NCBI GenBank assembly: GCA_022393335.1
Contig: JAJEKB010020027.1
Span: forward strand, 82,435 to 146,434
Direction of reading: 5' to 3'
Source of the DNA: Macrotrachela quadricornifera
Taxonomy: Eukaryota > Rotifera > Eurotatoria > Philodinida > Philodinidae
DNA: 64,000 bases
This document shows positions 1-11,439 of the stretch, piece by piece. The notes under the pieces are model-generated. The model saw only the letters and a program-made list of their open reading frames with translations, did not search any database and was not told the origin of the DNA. The first letter of the stretch is position 1; each line of letters begins with the position of its first letter. The translations under genes were made by a program, and so were the position numbers.

Positions 1-206
1 AATATATAGTACTTGAGGATCCTAGGGTACCCCCAATATATAGTACTGGAGGACCCAAGGTTACCCATAATATACAGCAGTTGGCGACCCAAGGGTACCC
101 CTAATATATAGTACTTAAGGACCCAAGGGTACTCCGAATATATAGCACTTGAGGACCCAAGAGTTTCACAAATATATAGCAGTTGAGGACCAAATGGTAT
201 CCGGTA
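1..206. repeat. 34-bp tandem repeat, about six units
   Basis: Six consecutive units of about 34 bp, each starting near AATATATAG(T/C)A and containing TTGAGGACCCAAGGGTACCC, begin at position 1 and decay by about 206. Units differ at several positions, so this is an aged minisatellite, probably continuing left of the window. The same unit recurs in inverted arrangement at 10988-11217, so it belongs to a dispersed element. It directly abuts the broken piggyBac transposase. Confidence 0.85.
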
Positions 207-209
207 AAT

Positions 210-1174
210 TTTGTACTTGAGAGGATTACTCGTGTAACACATAGTGATGACCGGTGGAACGGTTATCGTCACTGTTGCATCCCTAGTCGCTGCTAATTTG
301 TACATCGTTACACTATACTTGTGAGCTTTTCCAGGTATATATTGTTTGAATAAAAGTCTGCCTCGCCATGGTATCATCCTTTCGTCAATACTGATAATTG
401 AGTCATAGGCATATATACTGATGAAAATCGCTCTTTTAGTAAATCTAAGAGTGGTTTCAACTTGAACAATATGTCTTGGTTTGAATTCTTGTTGTTGTTA
501 TCTAAAAAATACCAAAATTTGAGAAGTAATTCAAATCTTTCTCTTGGCATGGTATTTCGAATGATTTGTGATCCATATAATTGACTAGAGCTTCGATAAT
601 ACATTAGCTTCGGCATTTGCACTACTCCCATTTCAATGATTATTCCAAAGAATTTAAACATCTCTGTATTAGTGGTTGGTTTCCATTGTTGAAACATTGA
701 TCGTCTACTGGTCGCATAACTTTGCAAGTATTGCTGTGTGTATCGATTAGTTTCACGAACCATAAGGTCAATAATTTCTTCCGTAATGAAATGCCGATAG
801 TAGTCGATAGAATTGATTGTGTTATCTTCTGAAATAGAAGTTACATCCTCAATAAGTTCATTATCTTCAAAGAATTTTGCATCAGATGCTGGTTCTATTT
901 CATTCCAGGTATATGAATTCATATTATCGTCATTTTCATTGTCAGTAACTTCTTCATCAAAATTGTCAAGATCAAGGTGCATTGTATCAAACTCATCATT
1001 TAGTGAACTCACTTCACTGAATAAGCTAACATTACTTTCTGTATCGATTCTTCGAACGACATGTGAAGTATTCCAAAAATTGGGTTGTATTTGTATGCAA
1101 AAACGATATAGAGAAAAGAATAAGAGAGAAAATACTGAAAATGTCTTTCTTTTTCTCAGAGATGCTTCGTACAA
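210..1174 (-). pseudogene. piggyBac transposase, N-terminal part, frameshifted
   Basis: The minus-strand ORF 374-1174 (266 aa) starts with an acidic N-terminal region (many D/E), followed by the piggyBac (DDE_Tnp_1_7) lead-in, seen as FFGIIIEMGVVQMPKL, RNTMPRERFELLLKFWYF and KLKPLLDLLKERF. The hallmark SIDERMIPWRGRL segment, with a catalytic Asp, follows in another frame around 340-395, so a frameshift separates it from the ORF. Coding similarity fades at about 210, where the tandem repeat begins; the rest of the catalytic core and the cysteine-rich tail are absent. It is a dead fragment. The first methionine is not verified, and the first ~30 residues (hydrophobic, FSVFSLLFFSLYRF) may not be original coding sequence. 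Confidence 0.8.
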
Positions 1175-1199
1175 TATACAAAAGAACGAAAAACTAATT

Positions 1200-1720
1200 T
1201 GAGTGATTCATCATTTCGTCAGTAGAAAATGACTTATTGTGTAGTAGTATAAACAAGAGAACGGTAAATAACCAGTAGAATATAGCCAAAAGGTCATTAA
1301 GTGCATTTATTAGAATAATGATTGCTCACGAAAATGAACAATCTGAAAAAAATTTACAAAAATTGAATCGGATCGAATGTTTTAACGATTAATTAATAGA
1401 AATAAATGAAATAATAATTACATAACTAAATACAACTGAGAGAAAATATCGTAAATCAGATTACAATTCAATAAAATCTTAAGCTAAACGAATCAAAAAT
1501 GTTTTCAATAAGAGGTAAAGTTACCTTTTTTGAAACAATCTTAATTTTAATGCACCAATCACATTCCTTAATCTGATTTAAGTACATTCTTCGTTCGTTT
1601 AGCTCGTTGAAGGCCAAAGAAAAAGAAAAACAATGATAATTGACTTGGTCTATTCGATCAATAACAGAACATTATGATTCAAATCATTGTATTCGATAAT
1701 TTTTCGAAGATAACCTTAGT
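1200..1720. other. AT-rich spacer, nothing recognised
   Basis: AT-rich DNA with no convincing ORF, RNA gene or repeat. It lies between the piggyBac relic and the TCGTCGAA-repeat block. Confidence 0.5.
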
Positions 1721-1789
1721 TTAAGGTGACTTCTATCTCCTTTGTCGTTATCAATCGTTGTCTAGGCTGACCTCCAGGAGTAGAGTGCC

Positions 1790-1905
1790 GTTGGTCGAAT
1801 GGTCTTTCGTCGAACAGACGATTCGTCGAATGTCGAATGAGCTTTTCGTCGTCAACTTTTCGTCGAAAGATGTTTTGTCGAAAGGTATTTCGTCGAAAGT
1901 TACTA
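1790..1905. repeat. Degenerate TTTCGTCGAA tandem repeat
   Basis: About eight imperfect repeats of a 12-18 bp unit based on TTTCGTCGAA(A/T)G. The open frames seen on both strands here (rich in R, S, F) are by-products of the repeat. It sits just outside the left terminus of the CACTA-ended element and may be part of an older insertion. Confidence 0.7.
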
Positions 1906-2155
1906 GAGTAGTAGCATTTACTATGTTCTTCCATAGTCGATAAGAGTGCTGTCCTCACTAATCGACGATCTTGCCATCGATCTTTCCAGATTCTTCAATT
2001 TCTTGATTTTCAGTCAAGATTCTTTTTTCCTATTCCTTCTATACAAGAATCTTGCCTGGAAAAACAGATCGTGATCTTCTGTCAAGATTCATGTAGACCG
2101 ATTCTTGTCTGACGAGGCAAGAAATTCATTGCCAGACAAGATTCTTGTCGTCTTG

Positions 2156-2290
2156 TTTTCTTGTCTGATTCTTTTTTGTTACAATTCTTGCATGGTTCTT
2201 ATTTTCTTGAATTCTTGTCTGATTCTTTTTTCTTACAATTCTTGCATGGTTCTTATTTTCTTGAATTCTTGTCTGAATCTTTTTCTTGAA
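2156..2290. repeat. 54-bp tandem repeat, about 2.4 units
   Basis: A 54-bp unit with core ATTCTTGCATGGTTCTTATT is repeated almost exactly, then decays. It lies in the subterminal part of the CACTA-ended element. The local open frame (repeating NSCMVLIFLNSCL) is a translation of this repeat, not a gene. Confidence 0.8.
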
Positions 2291-2309
2291 GTTCCTGATT
2301 GATTTTTGT

Positions 2310-2632
2310 GATATAAATATGGGTGTTGGATTAATATTAGCATTTCATTTATTTAATGCTAATACCAATACTTTCGTATAATGATCCTGAAGCAAAAGTA
2401 TCGCAGTTTGTACTGATTAACGTAACGTTAAAACAAAGCTTCCATCTTTGACTGATATAAATAGTTTTTTATACAGAATTATTGATATCATTCAGAGATG
2501 TAACTATTGCTTTAACATTACATTAATCAGTACAAGCTGCAATACTGATGCCTCAGGATCATTATACAAAAGTATAAGAGTTAGCATTAAACTAACGAAA
2601 TACTAATACTAGGCCGACACTCCTAGATATAA
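2310..2632. mobile_element. Fold-back (inverted-repeat) element, ~320 bp
   Basis: Two arms of about 120 bp (2320-2442 and 2508-2632) are imperfect inverted copies. For example, GTATAATGATCCTGA on the left pairs with TCAGGATCATTATAC on the right, and CAGTTTGTACTGATTAA with TTAATCAGTACAAGCTG. The loop is about 65 bp. There is no coding content. It is nested within the CACTA-ended transposon. Confidence 0.75.
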
Positions 2633-3721
2633 ATGGCGCTTGTCTTTACAACATTATGATTATCTCCTTTCGTTACTAGAAATTGTTCTACAGTTGGAAG
2701 CAGTAAAGATAATTAAGTTGAGAGAGCTTGTTGTTTTCGATGTGTTCTCCATTGTCTTTGGTTTACTGTATGAGGTGATAGTTCTAAAAAAAAAAGACAA
2801 TATGCAACTCGAAAAAAAAGAATATAGGTACAGATCCCTATCATCTAAATTAAAAATAATATTGCTAAAAAAAATTACTTAAATCTTCTTGGTTAACTTC
2901 TATTACAAAAATATCTACAAATGAAAAAATAAATGTTAATGACAAATACAATTTTTCGAAAGACAAATCATTGTTGTATTTTACTGTTTTCTCTCTACAT
3001 TCAATAGAAAAAGAAAATAGGTGAATGTCTTTTCAAGACGTTCGACTATCTTGAAAAGTTACTTACTCAAAGTATAGTGAAAACATTACTTCTTTCATTA
3101 GAAATGAATATACAAAGGTTATAGGCCTGCATTTATACATGTATTTAAACAGTGAGAACACGTGCTATTGATCTTGAAGGTCAGATAAGAATCTTTTAAA
3201 AGAAAGAAAAAAGAAGCTTGCCTGAACTTCAAGAAACCATATATATCCTGTAGACTCTTTCTAGATTCTTGTTTTCTTGATCAATCACGCAAGATTCTTT
3301 TCGCTTCGTAGTTCAGTCAAGATTCTTCTGAGAGGAAAGAAAAAAGATTTTTGTCTGAACTTGAAAAATTCTTGAATACCTTATAATTCTAGCCTGATTC
3401 TTTTTCTTCAGAGTAATCAGGCAAGTTTCTTGCCATCTTGAACTTCCAGTAAGAATTTTTTTTCTTTCCTCTGGAAAGGAATCTTGCCTGAACATCATGA
3501 TTTAAAAGAATCTTGACTGATAATCAAGAAAATCAAGAATCTGGGAAGATCAAGGACAAGATCGTCGATTAGTGTAGAATTTTATTTTTAATAAAAATAA
3601 ATATTTATTTTAACTAAAAAAATTTATTATTTCTTTTTATAGAAATATAAAACAATAATAATAAAATATCTTCAACGAATATTTATAAAATGAAATTATT
3701 ATAATAGTTTTTTTAGTTTCA

Positions 3722-4903
3722 TTAGTTAATTGTACATTGTCCTTTTAATGATGAACCATAATGAATAAGTTGATTCATTGAATAATCTATTAAATAAAGT
3801 TCATAATTAGATGTTAATACCATATCATAAAGATTTGGATAATGTGTTGACATATTCCATGAAATAATTTCAGTTCCATATATTCGATCATATATACGTA
3901 TACCATATCCTAACATAAGTACCCAAAGACGATTATTACATGAATCTACAAATAAAGATATTGGAATTTCTGTACTATTATTATTTGAAACAAGAATAGA
4001 CCAAATAAATGTTTTAGTCGATAATTGATAGATTATTGGTAAATCACCACTAATATAAATCATTGTATCATCATTTGATTTTGTTAAACCATAAGGTTTA
4101 TTAAATGGAATAGATATCGTTCGATTATATGTAAAATTTAATGATAATGAATACCAATTAAGAAAAGCTAATATTGAACTTTGATTTTGTTGTATAATAA
4201 GACACATTAATGAATTATTATAAAGCCAAATAGCACGTTGAGGATCACCTTGTGGAAATGATATATTAATATATGTTAAATTTGTATTATAAATATAAAG
4301 ATTATAAGATGAAGATGCAGCTGATGGATTAATACCAATATAATAAAAACCTTTATTATAACTAATTGGTCGTGCATTAGTTTTTGTAAATAAATTTCTT
4401 TTACCAGTCATATTTTCTGTTGATTCTCTTAATTGAATTGATCTTGTATTTCCATATGTTATTATTAATATATTAAGATCATAATCAAGTGCTAAACCAA
4501 CTGGTTTTGTAATTGTAATATTACGAAATGTATTTTCTTGTTGAATTTTATTTAATAACCATGATGTATCTACACAACAAATTGATTTAAATTGATAAGT
4601 TATATTTTTATTTAAAATAAATATTGAAGAATATAATGATGACGTTATATAAAATGATATATTTAAAGAAAGATTTTGTGGAATTAATTGACATGTTTGA
4701 TTATGAAAAAAAAAATTAAATGCAACAATAAATAATGATTTATATTGAAGTGCTTGACACATACATTGAGACCATGATGATTGATTAAATAACCATATAT
4801 TATTTGATTCACCGATTATTAATTGAGCTTGATATATGATACCATAACGAATCGAAATAATGGAAGTAGGAATGAATATTAATAAAATAATATATTGAAA
4901 CAT
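3722..4903 (-). CDS. Secreted PAN-like / beta-propeller-like protein
   Basis: Intact single-exon ORF of 393 aa. Residues 1-18 (MFQYIILLIFIPTSIISI) form a signal peptide. Residues about 40-85 have spaced cysteines and aromatics (SQCMCQAL..., FFFHNQTCQL) resembling a PAN/apple-type domain. The remainder contains repeating PVGLALD / PYGLTKSNDD / NLYDMVLTSN blocks, each about 50-100 residues apart, as in NHL-like six-bladed propellers. Many N-x-S/T sites agree with an extracellular protein. Codon use is AT-rich, like the neighbouring F-box-like gene. Function is unknown; adhesion or ligand binding is inference. An alternating TA tract lies about 60 bp upstream of the ATG. Confidence 0.75.
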   Translation of the reverse strand: MFQYIILLIFIPTSIISIRYGIIYQAQLIIGESNNIWLFNQSSWSQCMCQALQYKSLFIVAFNFFFHNQTCQLIPQNLSLNISFYITSSLYSSIFILNKNITYQFKSICCVDTSWLLNKIQQENTFRNITITKPVGLALDYDLNILIITYGNTRSIQLRESTENMTGKRNLFTKTNARPISYNKGFYYIGINPSAASSSYNLYIYNTNLTYINISFPQGDPQRAIWLYNNSLMCLIIQQNQSSILAFLNWYSLSLNFTYNRTISIPFNKPYGLTKSNDDTMIYISGDLPIIYQLSTKTFIWSILVSNNNSTEIPISLFVDSCNNRLWVLMLGYGIRIYDRIYGTEIISWNMSTHYPNLYDMVLTSNYELYLIDYSMNQLIHYGSSLKGQCTIN

Positions 4904-4963
4904 AATAAATGATGAAATGATTTAGAGATAATGAAAAAAATATTTTAAATTTATTATTGAGGA

Positions 4964-4990
4964 ATATATATGTATATATATATATATATA
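4964..4990. repeat. (TA)n microsatellite upstream of the secreted-protein gene
   Basis: Alternating T/A run (TATATGTATATATATATATA) about 60-90 bp upstream of the minus-strand ATG at 4903. It could serve as a TATA-like promoter region, but this is only positional inference. Confidence 0.6.
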
Positions 4991-7930
4991 TTATTTAGAT
5001 TTTAATGGATTTTGAAGTGTTTGTATATATGCTCAACTATTACTTAGGAGAAAATATAATAAGTGGTTGCATTTAATTTTTACAGATAAAGTATCTGAGA
5101 ATTGTGACATTTTTGTAAAAACAAAATAAAAAAAAACAACGGGAACATTAAGTAACGATTGAATTTGACCGTTTATTGTTATTATATTCTTTTTCAAAAT
5201 TAAATCTCGAAAGAAATTTTAGAAATTATTTACATACTTAAATCTGAAGTATTTTGATGATCATTTGTAAATTTTGTTAATTTTAGAAGATATATTATAC
5301 TTACTTATGTAACTGTTTTTAACAAGAATGTCCGAATCGAACGATACGGCCCGTACACATTCCGTTTACGACGTATAAACGGATCGTTTACAGTCATATG
5401 ATCTGACACAGAAATATAACTCTATCGTAATGAAGTTACGGCTCATAAACGACTGTATACTGTGAAAATATGGATAGCCGTATTGATTGACCTGGGTGTA
5501 CATCTAGAATGTTAAGAGGTAAAGGAAAATACTTTTTTTAAAATTATCTTTCAATTTCTGTGTAAGTACAAACATAAGGAGATGAACAACTTGAATATAT
5601 AAAGTATAAATTTTAAACTTATCTATCTGTTCATTATAATAAAAAAATATTTTTATTATTTTATGTAATCAATGTAATGTTAAGTTTAATTATTAAATTA
5701 CATTTGTAGTAGTAGACAAAATTTGTAAGAGATTATTCATTTGCTTATATCACATGTTGAATATCATACAAAGGCACAAAATATAATAGAAATACGAATA
5801 CGTAAATCTTTCAAATGAGAACTTTCACACGATAATATCTACTAAAATGTCAATTTTGTTGTCTGATTAATGGATCTGTACTGAATAATTTTAAATAATA
5901 CGCACTGAAAATAAGATGATTCCCAACATAACTATAATATTATATTTAAGTTAATTATTCCTGGTTTATATAGATATAAAAAGCTATTATTAATATACAC
6001 TTTCGTAAAGAAAAGAATTAATTGTAAGTATAGAATAAAATTGAATAATAAAGTAAATTAAATCTTTATAGTAATTAAAAAACAAACAATTTTTTTTTCT
6101 TAACATTTTATTCAGTTTATAATCAAATATGTTTGTTAGACCGATAACTTATCTTTTTTTATCGTATTGCTGGTTTACTTCTAATTTGTACTTGTTTATT
6201 TACTATTAATCTTACATTTTGCTATTTTTTTCATCGATATTATATCATCAACAGGGGTTGTGTATACTACCATTATCATTTATTCTTATTAGTATGTTAA
6301 TTAGTTTAATAATAATATGATGTACTAGTATTTCATTGCTACTTGTTCAATGTTTTACATGTTGATCATTAAAAACATATTAAAACTTGTAAAATAAATG
6401 CTTTTATTTGTTTTATTGTTGGAACTTTCAATATGTAAAGATTAAATTATATAAGTTTTATTTTATTAATAAAAAAATGCTTTGGATATAGAAGAAGTTC
6501 ATCTTACTTTTTCATGTAAAAATATTTAATAAAATGAAATTAGAGATTTAACAGATTTTTAAATTAGATCTAAAGAAGATAATAATGGAAATCATGTCGT
6601 TCGATAAAGTAATCGATGTTGTACTCATTTGTGCGAAAGCAATAAATTTTCTAAAGTTTTACATAAATACAGTGAAATAAATAATATAATTAAGTGATAT
6701 AAATTTTTAGATAATATAGAAAACATGTTTATTCATGTTTTATTAGAATAGAAAAATTATACGAACTCATTGTCTTGAATGCTAAGCTTAATGATATTAT
6801 TTTTTCAAAAGAAAAAATTAACAAGTGACAACTCTAATTTATTTACTATCATTTATAAATATTGGAAATAAATATATAGATGAACATATTGATTTTTATT
6901 GTAGTCTTGATTGGAATAATTGAGCATTTGACTCACCTTTACTTATTTATTATTTGTATATATTTTATGTTACTTTTTTATATTAATTTATATAAATCTT
7001 CGAATTTATTTCAGTTTTGTAGTTCTTCATCTGGCGATTCTAGAACACTTCCAAAAATGAACGAATTAATGTGACGTTGATGCAAGACATACTGTTTTTC
7101 TAAGAGTTTTATATAACAGCCTTTGGCAAATAGTTAGAGAAATCTCCCCATATAGGTTTCGATGCATCTTCATCAGGCTTACCGATTAGGGGGGTGGGGA
7201 ATTTCCCCCCTCCCCCAAATTTCACATTCTTTCTGCCAAATTTTTTCCACTATATTTCTGCGTTTCTTTTTACTGAAGAGGATTTTTCCCGATCTTGCCA
7301 CAAGTACTGAAAATATAGGAAATAGACTCCGTATCATTTCTCATCTATGATGTAGATGTTGATTGTCTAGCCAAAAATAAGCAAATGCTTATTCGTATTG
7401 TTTTGCATCCTACTGCAAAAGGCAGATAGTATTAAAAAGACCCTTTCTGTCAGAAATCTCGCAGAAAGTGGATTGTTGCATCTCGTCTTATACAAGAAAG
7501 CTTAGATACAAATTTTCTTTCAGAATTTCTGGCAAAAAGGCCATTTTTACATTCTTTCTTTTCACAGAAAGATTTAGATACTCCTATTTGCTGCAGCTTT
7601 TCGACGAAACACAATCTGCTACGGTATTTGTTTAAGGTTTATGATTTCATTTCCATATGTAGACTTCTGCAGGAATCTTTTTTGTGATCTCATTATCTAA
7701 AATTTCAACGACAATACATTATTTGTTTTACGGCCTGATGCATATGTAATGTAATGCCAATTAGTGCATGGCAAGTAAAGACTTTTGATAGAACAGGTGA
7801 CGTCACTTATTGACTTTCCTTCAAAACACAAGGTGACACGCAAGTTCCACTTTTTAACCTGGCCTATAGCGTATGTCATCTAATGATCAGTTTCCTATAG
7901 TCATTGAAGGAAACAAAAAAATAATCATTA
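4991..7930. other. Long AT-rich intergenic region
   Basis: No supported gene. Short open frames (for example about 6880-7074) are low-complexity hydrophobic translations of AT-rich DNA. A GC-richer patch at 5310-5520 contains several (T/C)GTTTACGACGTATAAACG-like near-palindromes. At 7185-7220 a G-run and a C-run (GGGGGGTGGGG ... CCCCCCTCCCCC) form a hairpin, and 7230-7600 has repeated TTTCTG(C/T)(A/C)AGAAA-like words. These look like decayed transposable elements, but I could not define ends. Confidence 0.5.
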
Positions 7931-7937
7931 TCATTCG

Positions 7938-8124
7938 TTATTCTATTCTTAATATAATTTTACTTTGTTTAATTGTCAAACTTAATGGTGCATCACTCAT
8001 TGCTAATCCAGTTCGATCATAAATATATACCTAAAGATAAATCATTTGAACGAAAAGAAAGTAATGATAATAATTCCATTTACTGTTGTTATCTTTTTAA
8101 GATTTTCTTGAAGTGGAAGCCACA
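7938..8124 (-). other. Two orphan exons (minus strand), gene unassigned
   Basis: After a polypyrimidine/AG acceptor, 8124-8084 reads WLPLQENLKKITT and ends at a GTAAAT donor. The next acceptor (TTATCTTTAG) opens 8030-7938, which continues in frame as VYIYDRTGLAMSDAPLSLTI and stops at TAA. The join keeps frame, and the second piece has a plausible protein composition. They lie 3' of the two-exon gene at 8395-8678 on the same strand. That gene reaches an in-frame TGA first, so these exons are either from an alternative transcript, a separate gene, or a decayed 3' end. No family recognised. Confidence 0.35.
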
Positions 8125-8394
8125 CTGTAAACTAGAAAATTGGTTATAGAGTATAATAGAAGTTATTCTAGAAAAATCCATACGAATTCAAAGATGAATT
8201 TATACTTTCATGAAAATAAAATATTGATTTTCAAGTTTCAATTTTATGCACGAAATCAAACAGAATTTCTATTATTTGGAAAATCAAGCATTTTCTACAT
8301 AATAGAAATTTTTAAAAAATTACAGTGCAAATATCCGAATTTATACTAGTCGGACCATCAAAAACAATTGTAAAAACAAAACAAATTACAAATT

Positions 8395-8678
8395 TCATCT
8401 CGTAATTTCTAATATCATCATTATGTCTGTTAGTGCATCATGTCCTCGACAACATAAAAACAATTTTTGACCATATCCAATATCATATGGTAAACCTAAA
8501 ACAATTTTGAAAAAAAAAAGAAAATTTTGAATATTGTTTAATTACCATGTTGTCCAAGTAAAGATGCTTCACGTTTCAAGGATGCATAATTAACCAATGG
8601 TGATACGATAACAATAGGTAAAAATAATTGGACTAATTTCCATAATGTATGAACACATATTCTTAATAGGTTTGTCAT
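8395..8678 (-). CDS. Small two-exon membrane-anchored protein, unknown
   Basis: Exon 1 is 8678-8546 and exon 2 is 8495-8395, separated by a 50-bp GT..AG intron with a polypyrimidine acceptor (phase 1). The predicted protein is 77 aa. The N-terminal half (MTNLLRICVHTLWKLVQLFL) is hydrophobic, like a signal anchor. The second exon reads GLPYDIGYGQKLFLCCRGHD and ends at TGA. The precise splice and good composition argue for a real coding segment, but I do not recognise the family. It may be the 5' part of a longer gene whose later exons lie at 7938-8124. A start further upstream cannot be excluded. Confidence 0.45.
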
Positions 8679-9859
8679 TAAACGAACAATTATTTATCAA
8701 TCTATATTTTCAAAGAAGATAATAAGATGTAAACAAATTTATTTATTTATTTTATTATATATAGATACACATTTATAACCATTGTTGGTCAATGAAAAAT
8801 ATGAGACATTGACAAATTTCGCTATGCAAAAAAGAAAAAAAATTGTTTACAGCTTATGTTTATAAATTTGTGTAGTTCATCACCATAAATAGAATATATT
8901 TTAATATTCAGAGTAGCATTATGATCTCTATTAAATATGAAATATATTATTTATTCTTTAGATAAAATATTCAATAGTTAATGATTCGATACAATAAATT
9001 ACTTGATTAAGAATTTAATGAATAATACAGCATAAGAAAAAATGAATATTTCGTATGGATATTAGTTATAAATGTAATATCACGTATTTAATTGGTAACT
9101 GAACTTTCATTGGTACGTTTTGCATAATTGAATGTGTTGATAACTTTTTAAGAGCTTTGGTTCTTAATTAACTAAAACTTTCATTTAATAAATATCATGT
9201 TTATTTTTGTGTTATACATGATATGATAGTATTATATGATTTCATTTATATAAATAAACCAATTTTAATTTAACAGGAATTTGTAGTTGTTCTTGTTAAT
9301 TTATTTGAATTAATCTTAGTAGTTATCATTATAAATCTAAACATATGGCAATCAACTTTAGATAGAAGATTGTAAACATTCGGAAAGGATGTCTTTCAAT
9401 TTTTGATTTCGTTCAATTGATATTTATCTTTCCGATGAAAGTTTAATGTTTTTTTGAATAACTGGGAGTGGAAGTCCATTGGTTGACTCTAGACAACGAA
9501 CTTGTGAATTAGTTACATAACCTCGTTACCGAAAATAGATGTTGAAGAGTTCAGTTTTTGCCATTGCTGCATAAAAATAGGTATTTGAGTTTTAAAAATT
9601 TTCGACATCGGAGGAGGATGCACAGTGAATGACTCATTTGTAAATGTTTTTATCTTTTAGAAAACTTTCTGTCACCAATACCGATCGATACGTTAACTTA
9701 TATATCTATGAAAACTCATCTGATCTTGGTTTTTTTAACAGAAACCTAAAAGCAAACGAATATATCATATAATTTTCAGAAATGTAAAAAGTATCAGATT
9801 CACAAATAATTGGTATAACTATTCTTCAACTGTGTTTGTGACGTCTTTTACTTACAATA
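8679..9859. other. AT-rich intergenic region, nothing recognised
   Basis: No ORF, RNA gene or clear repeat that I can support; mostly homopolymer-rich AT sequence. Confidence 0.5.
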
Positions 9860-10520
9860 TGATATGGAGCATGCATCTTCACTAATGAGGAAACATCCTC
9901 AACTGTCACATCGCTTTTCGCTTGGTTCTGTTGCCATTCGATCGATCTTGGTGAGTAGTGAAAGAACATATTTTGGTTTGATTGTCTGGTCTTCTATTAT
10001 TGACTTATGGGCATTTTAATGGATTTTTGGCCTATGGATATGAGATTCTATGAGAACCTGAATGATTGAATTTCGAGCTGAAATTTTGTCCACAGACAGC
10101 TCTCATAATCATTAGAAAATTCCCAAAGTTTAAGCCAGGAAAAATGTATCCTTACCAAGATATTAGCTTTTATCGAAAATATCCTGTTTTGAAATGCAAT
10201 CGAAAAGAGATGTTTTTTTTTAAACCTAAGTATTTCGATAATGATGAATTTGTTTTAGCTCAAACTTTGAGCATCTTCTAATGACTATGAGAACTATCTA
10301 TAGACAAAATTTCAGTTCGAAATTCGATCATTCAAGTTCTCATAGAATCTCATACCCATAGGCCAAAAATCCATTAAAATGCCCATAAGTCAATAAAAGA
10401 AGACCAGACAATCAAACCAAAATATGTTCTTTCACTACTCACCAAGATCGATTGAAGGGCAATAGAAACAAGCGAAAAGCGATTTGACAATTGGAGATGT
10501 TCATTCGTAAGATACATTTC
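9860..10520. mobile_element. Fold-back element, ~660 bp
   Basis: Long inverted repeat. The left arm (about 9860-10120) and right arm (about 10265-10520) are near-identical in inverse over more than 200 bp; GATCGATCTTGGTGAGTAGT pairs with ACTACTCACCAAGATCGATT, and ATTTTGGTTTGATTGTCTGG with its complement at about 10404-10423. The loop of about 140 bp carries a short open frame (10066-10281) that starts in the left arm and is not a gene. Clear target duplications are not visible. Confidence 0.85.
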
Positions 10521-10760
10521 CATTTGGTCTATTTGCTGTATTTGGCCTGTATGAAGAAAATGTCAATTATCATGTCCAATAGTATCGAAGTCATTGAGAA
10601 ATTACTAAATAAACAATTATGATGAATTTCACCCACCCTTCTAAACAAGCCTGATTCTTTAGCAATCTCAATATCATTCTGTCGGATACGACATTATAAT
10701 TAACACTTTCTTGTCAAGGAAATAAAGCAATTGAATGAAATGACAGTGTATCTTAGAATT

Positions 10761-11434
10761 AGGGATGCACCAAATCTAATTCCAGTCAAATATAACTTCT
10801 AGATTTGACTGGATTTGACAGGAATTGGATCTGGATTTGGTTGTATTTCACGAGATTTGACTTCGCTTTGACAAAATTTGTTTGAAACGCACCATATTAA
10901 AATTGATTTTCTTATTTACCGAGGTATTCTTCAATCCTCATATGTTATTATATGAACATACAGACAGGCCCTCATGTGCTATTAATTGCAGGTATCCTTG
11001 GGTCTTCAGCCGCAAGACTATAGAGTTACCCTTGGGTTCTCCACTGCTATACTAAAGGGATATTCTTAGGTCCTCAACTATAGTATAGCAGTTGAGGACC
11101 TAACTGTATCCCCATAGTACCGTAATTGAGAACCTAATGGTATCGTTATAATATAGCAGTTGATGACGTAAAGATGCCCCTATAGTATAGCAATTGAGGA
11201 CCTAAGTTTACCGGCAATTAATAGCGCATGTCGACCTGCCTGTTCCTCCATATGATAACACATGAGGATTGGAGTATACCTCTGCAAATAAAAAATTCAA
11301 TTTTGATTTGGTTCGTTTCAAACAAATGTTGTCAAATCGAATTTCTATCTAATTCAATAAAATTCAGATCCAACTCCAATGAAATCCAGTCAAATCCAAT
11401 TCTAGGATTGGAATTGGGTTTGATACATGCCTAA
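10761..11434. mobile_element. Fold-back element with TTAGG(G/C)ATG termini, ~670 bp
   Basis: The outer arms (10761-10930 and 11265-11434) are inverted copies rich in TCAAATCCA(A/G)T words. The termini TTAGGGATGCACCAAATC and TTAGGCATGTATCAAACC (read inward from each side) match at most positions. The centre is filled with the 34-bp repeat in opposing orientations. There is no coding content. Related termini occur at 34364-34530. Confidence 0.75.
10988..11217. repeat. 34-bp repeat units in head-to-head array
   Basis: Units related to those at 1-206 (TATAGCAGTTGAGGACCTAA core). About three copies in reverse orientation (10988-11085) are followed by about four in forward orientation (11086-11217), giving a palindromic minisatellite core inside the fold-back element. 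Confidence 0.8.
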
Positions 11435-11439
11435 GAGTA

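Larger units (their letters stand above)
1956..3574. mobile_element. Non-autonomous DNA transposon with CACTA...TAGTG ends
   Basis: The left end CACTAATCGACGATCTTG is the exact inverse of the right end CAAGATCGTCGATTAGTG. The inverted similarity continues inward through sequence built of repeated AAGATTCTTGxCTGA motifs (left about 1956-2300, right about 3180-3574). The CACTA terminus is the signature of the CACTA/EnSpm superfamily, but no matching 3-bp target duplication is visible (CCT left, TAG right), so the class is tentative. No transposase is encoded. A second fold-back element (2310-2632) is nested inside. The middle (2640-3180) is AT-rich and carries only a short open frame that I do not consider a gene. 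Confidence 0.7.

Noticed and set aside
1..206. CRISPR-like array
   Set aside because: Units are directly adjacent with no unique spacers, diverged, and in a eukaryotic context without cas genes; it is a minisatellite.
813..1202. 129 aa plus-strand ORF
   Set aside because: Antisense shadow of the piggyBac transposase; serine/leucine-rich composition with no domain.
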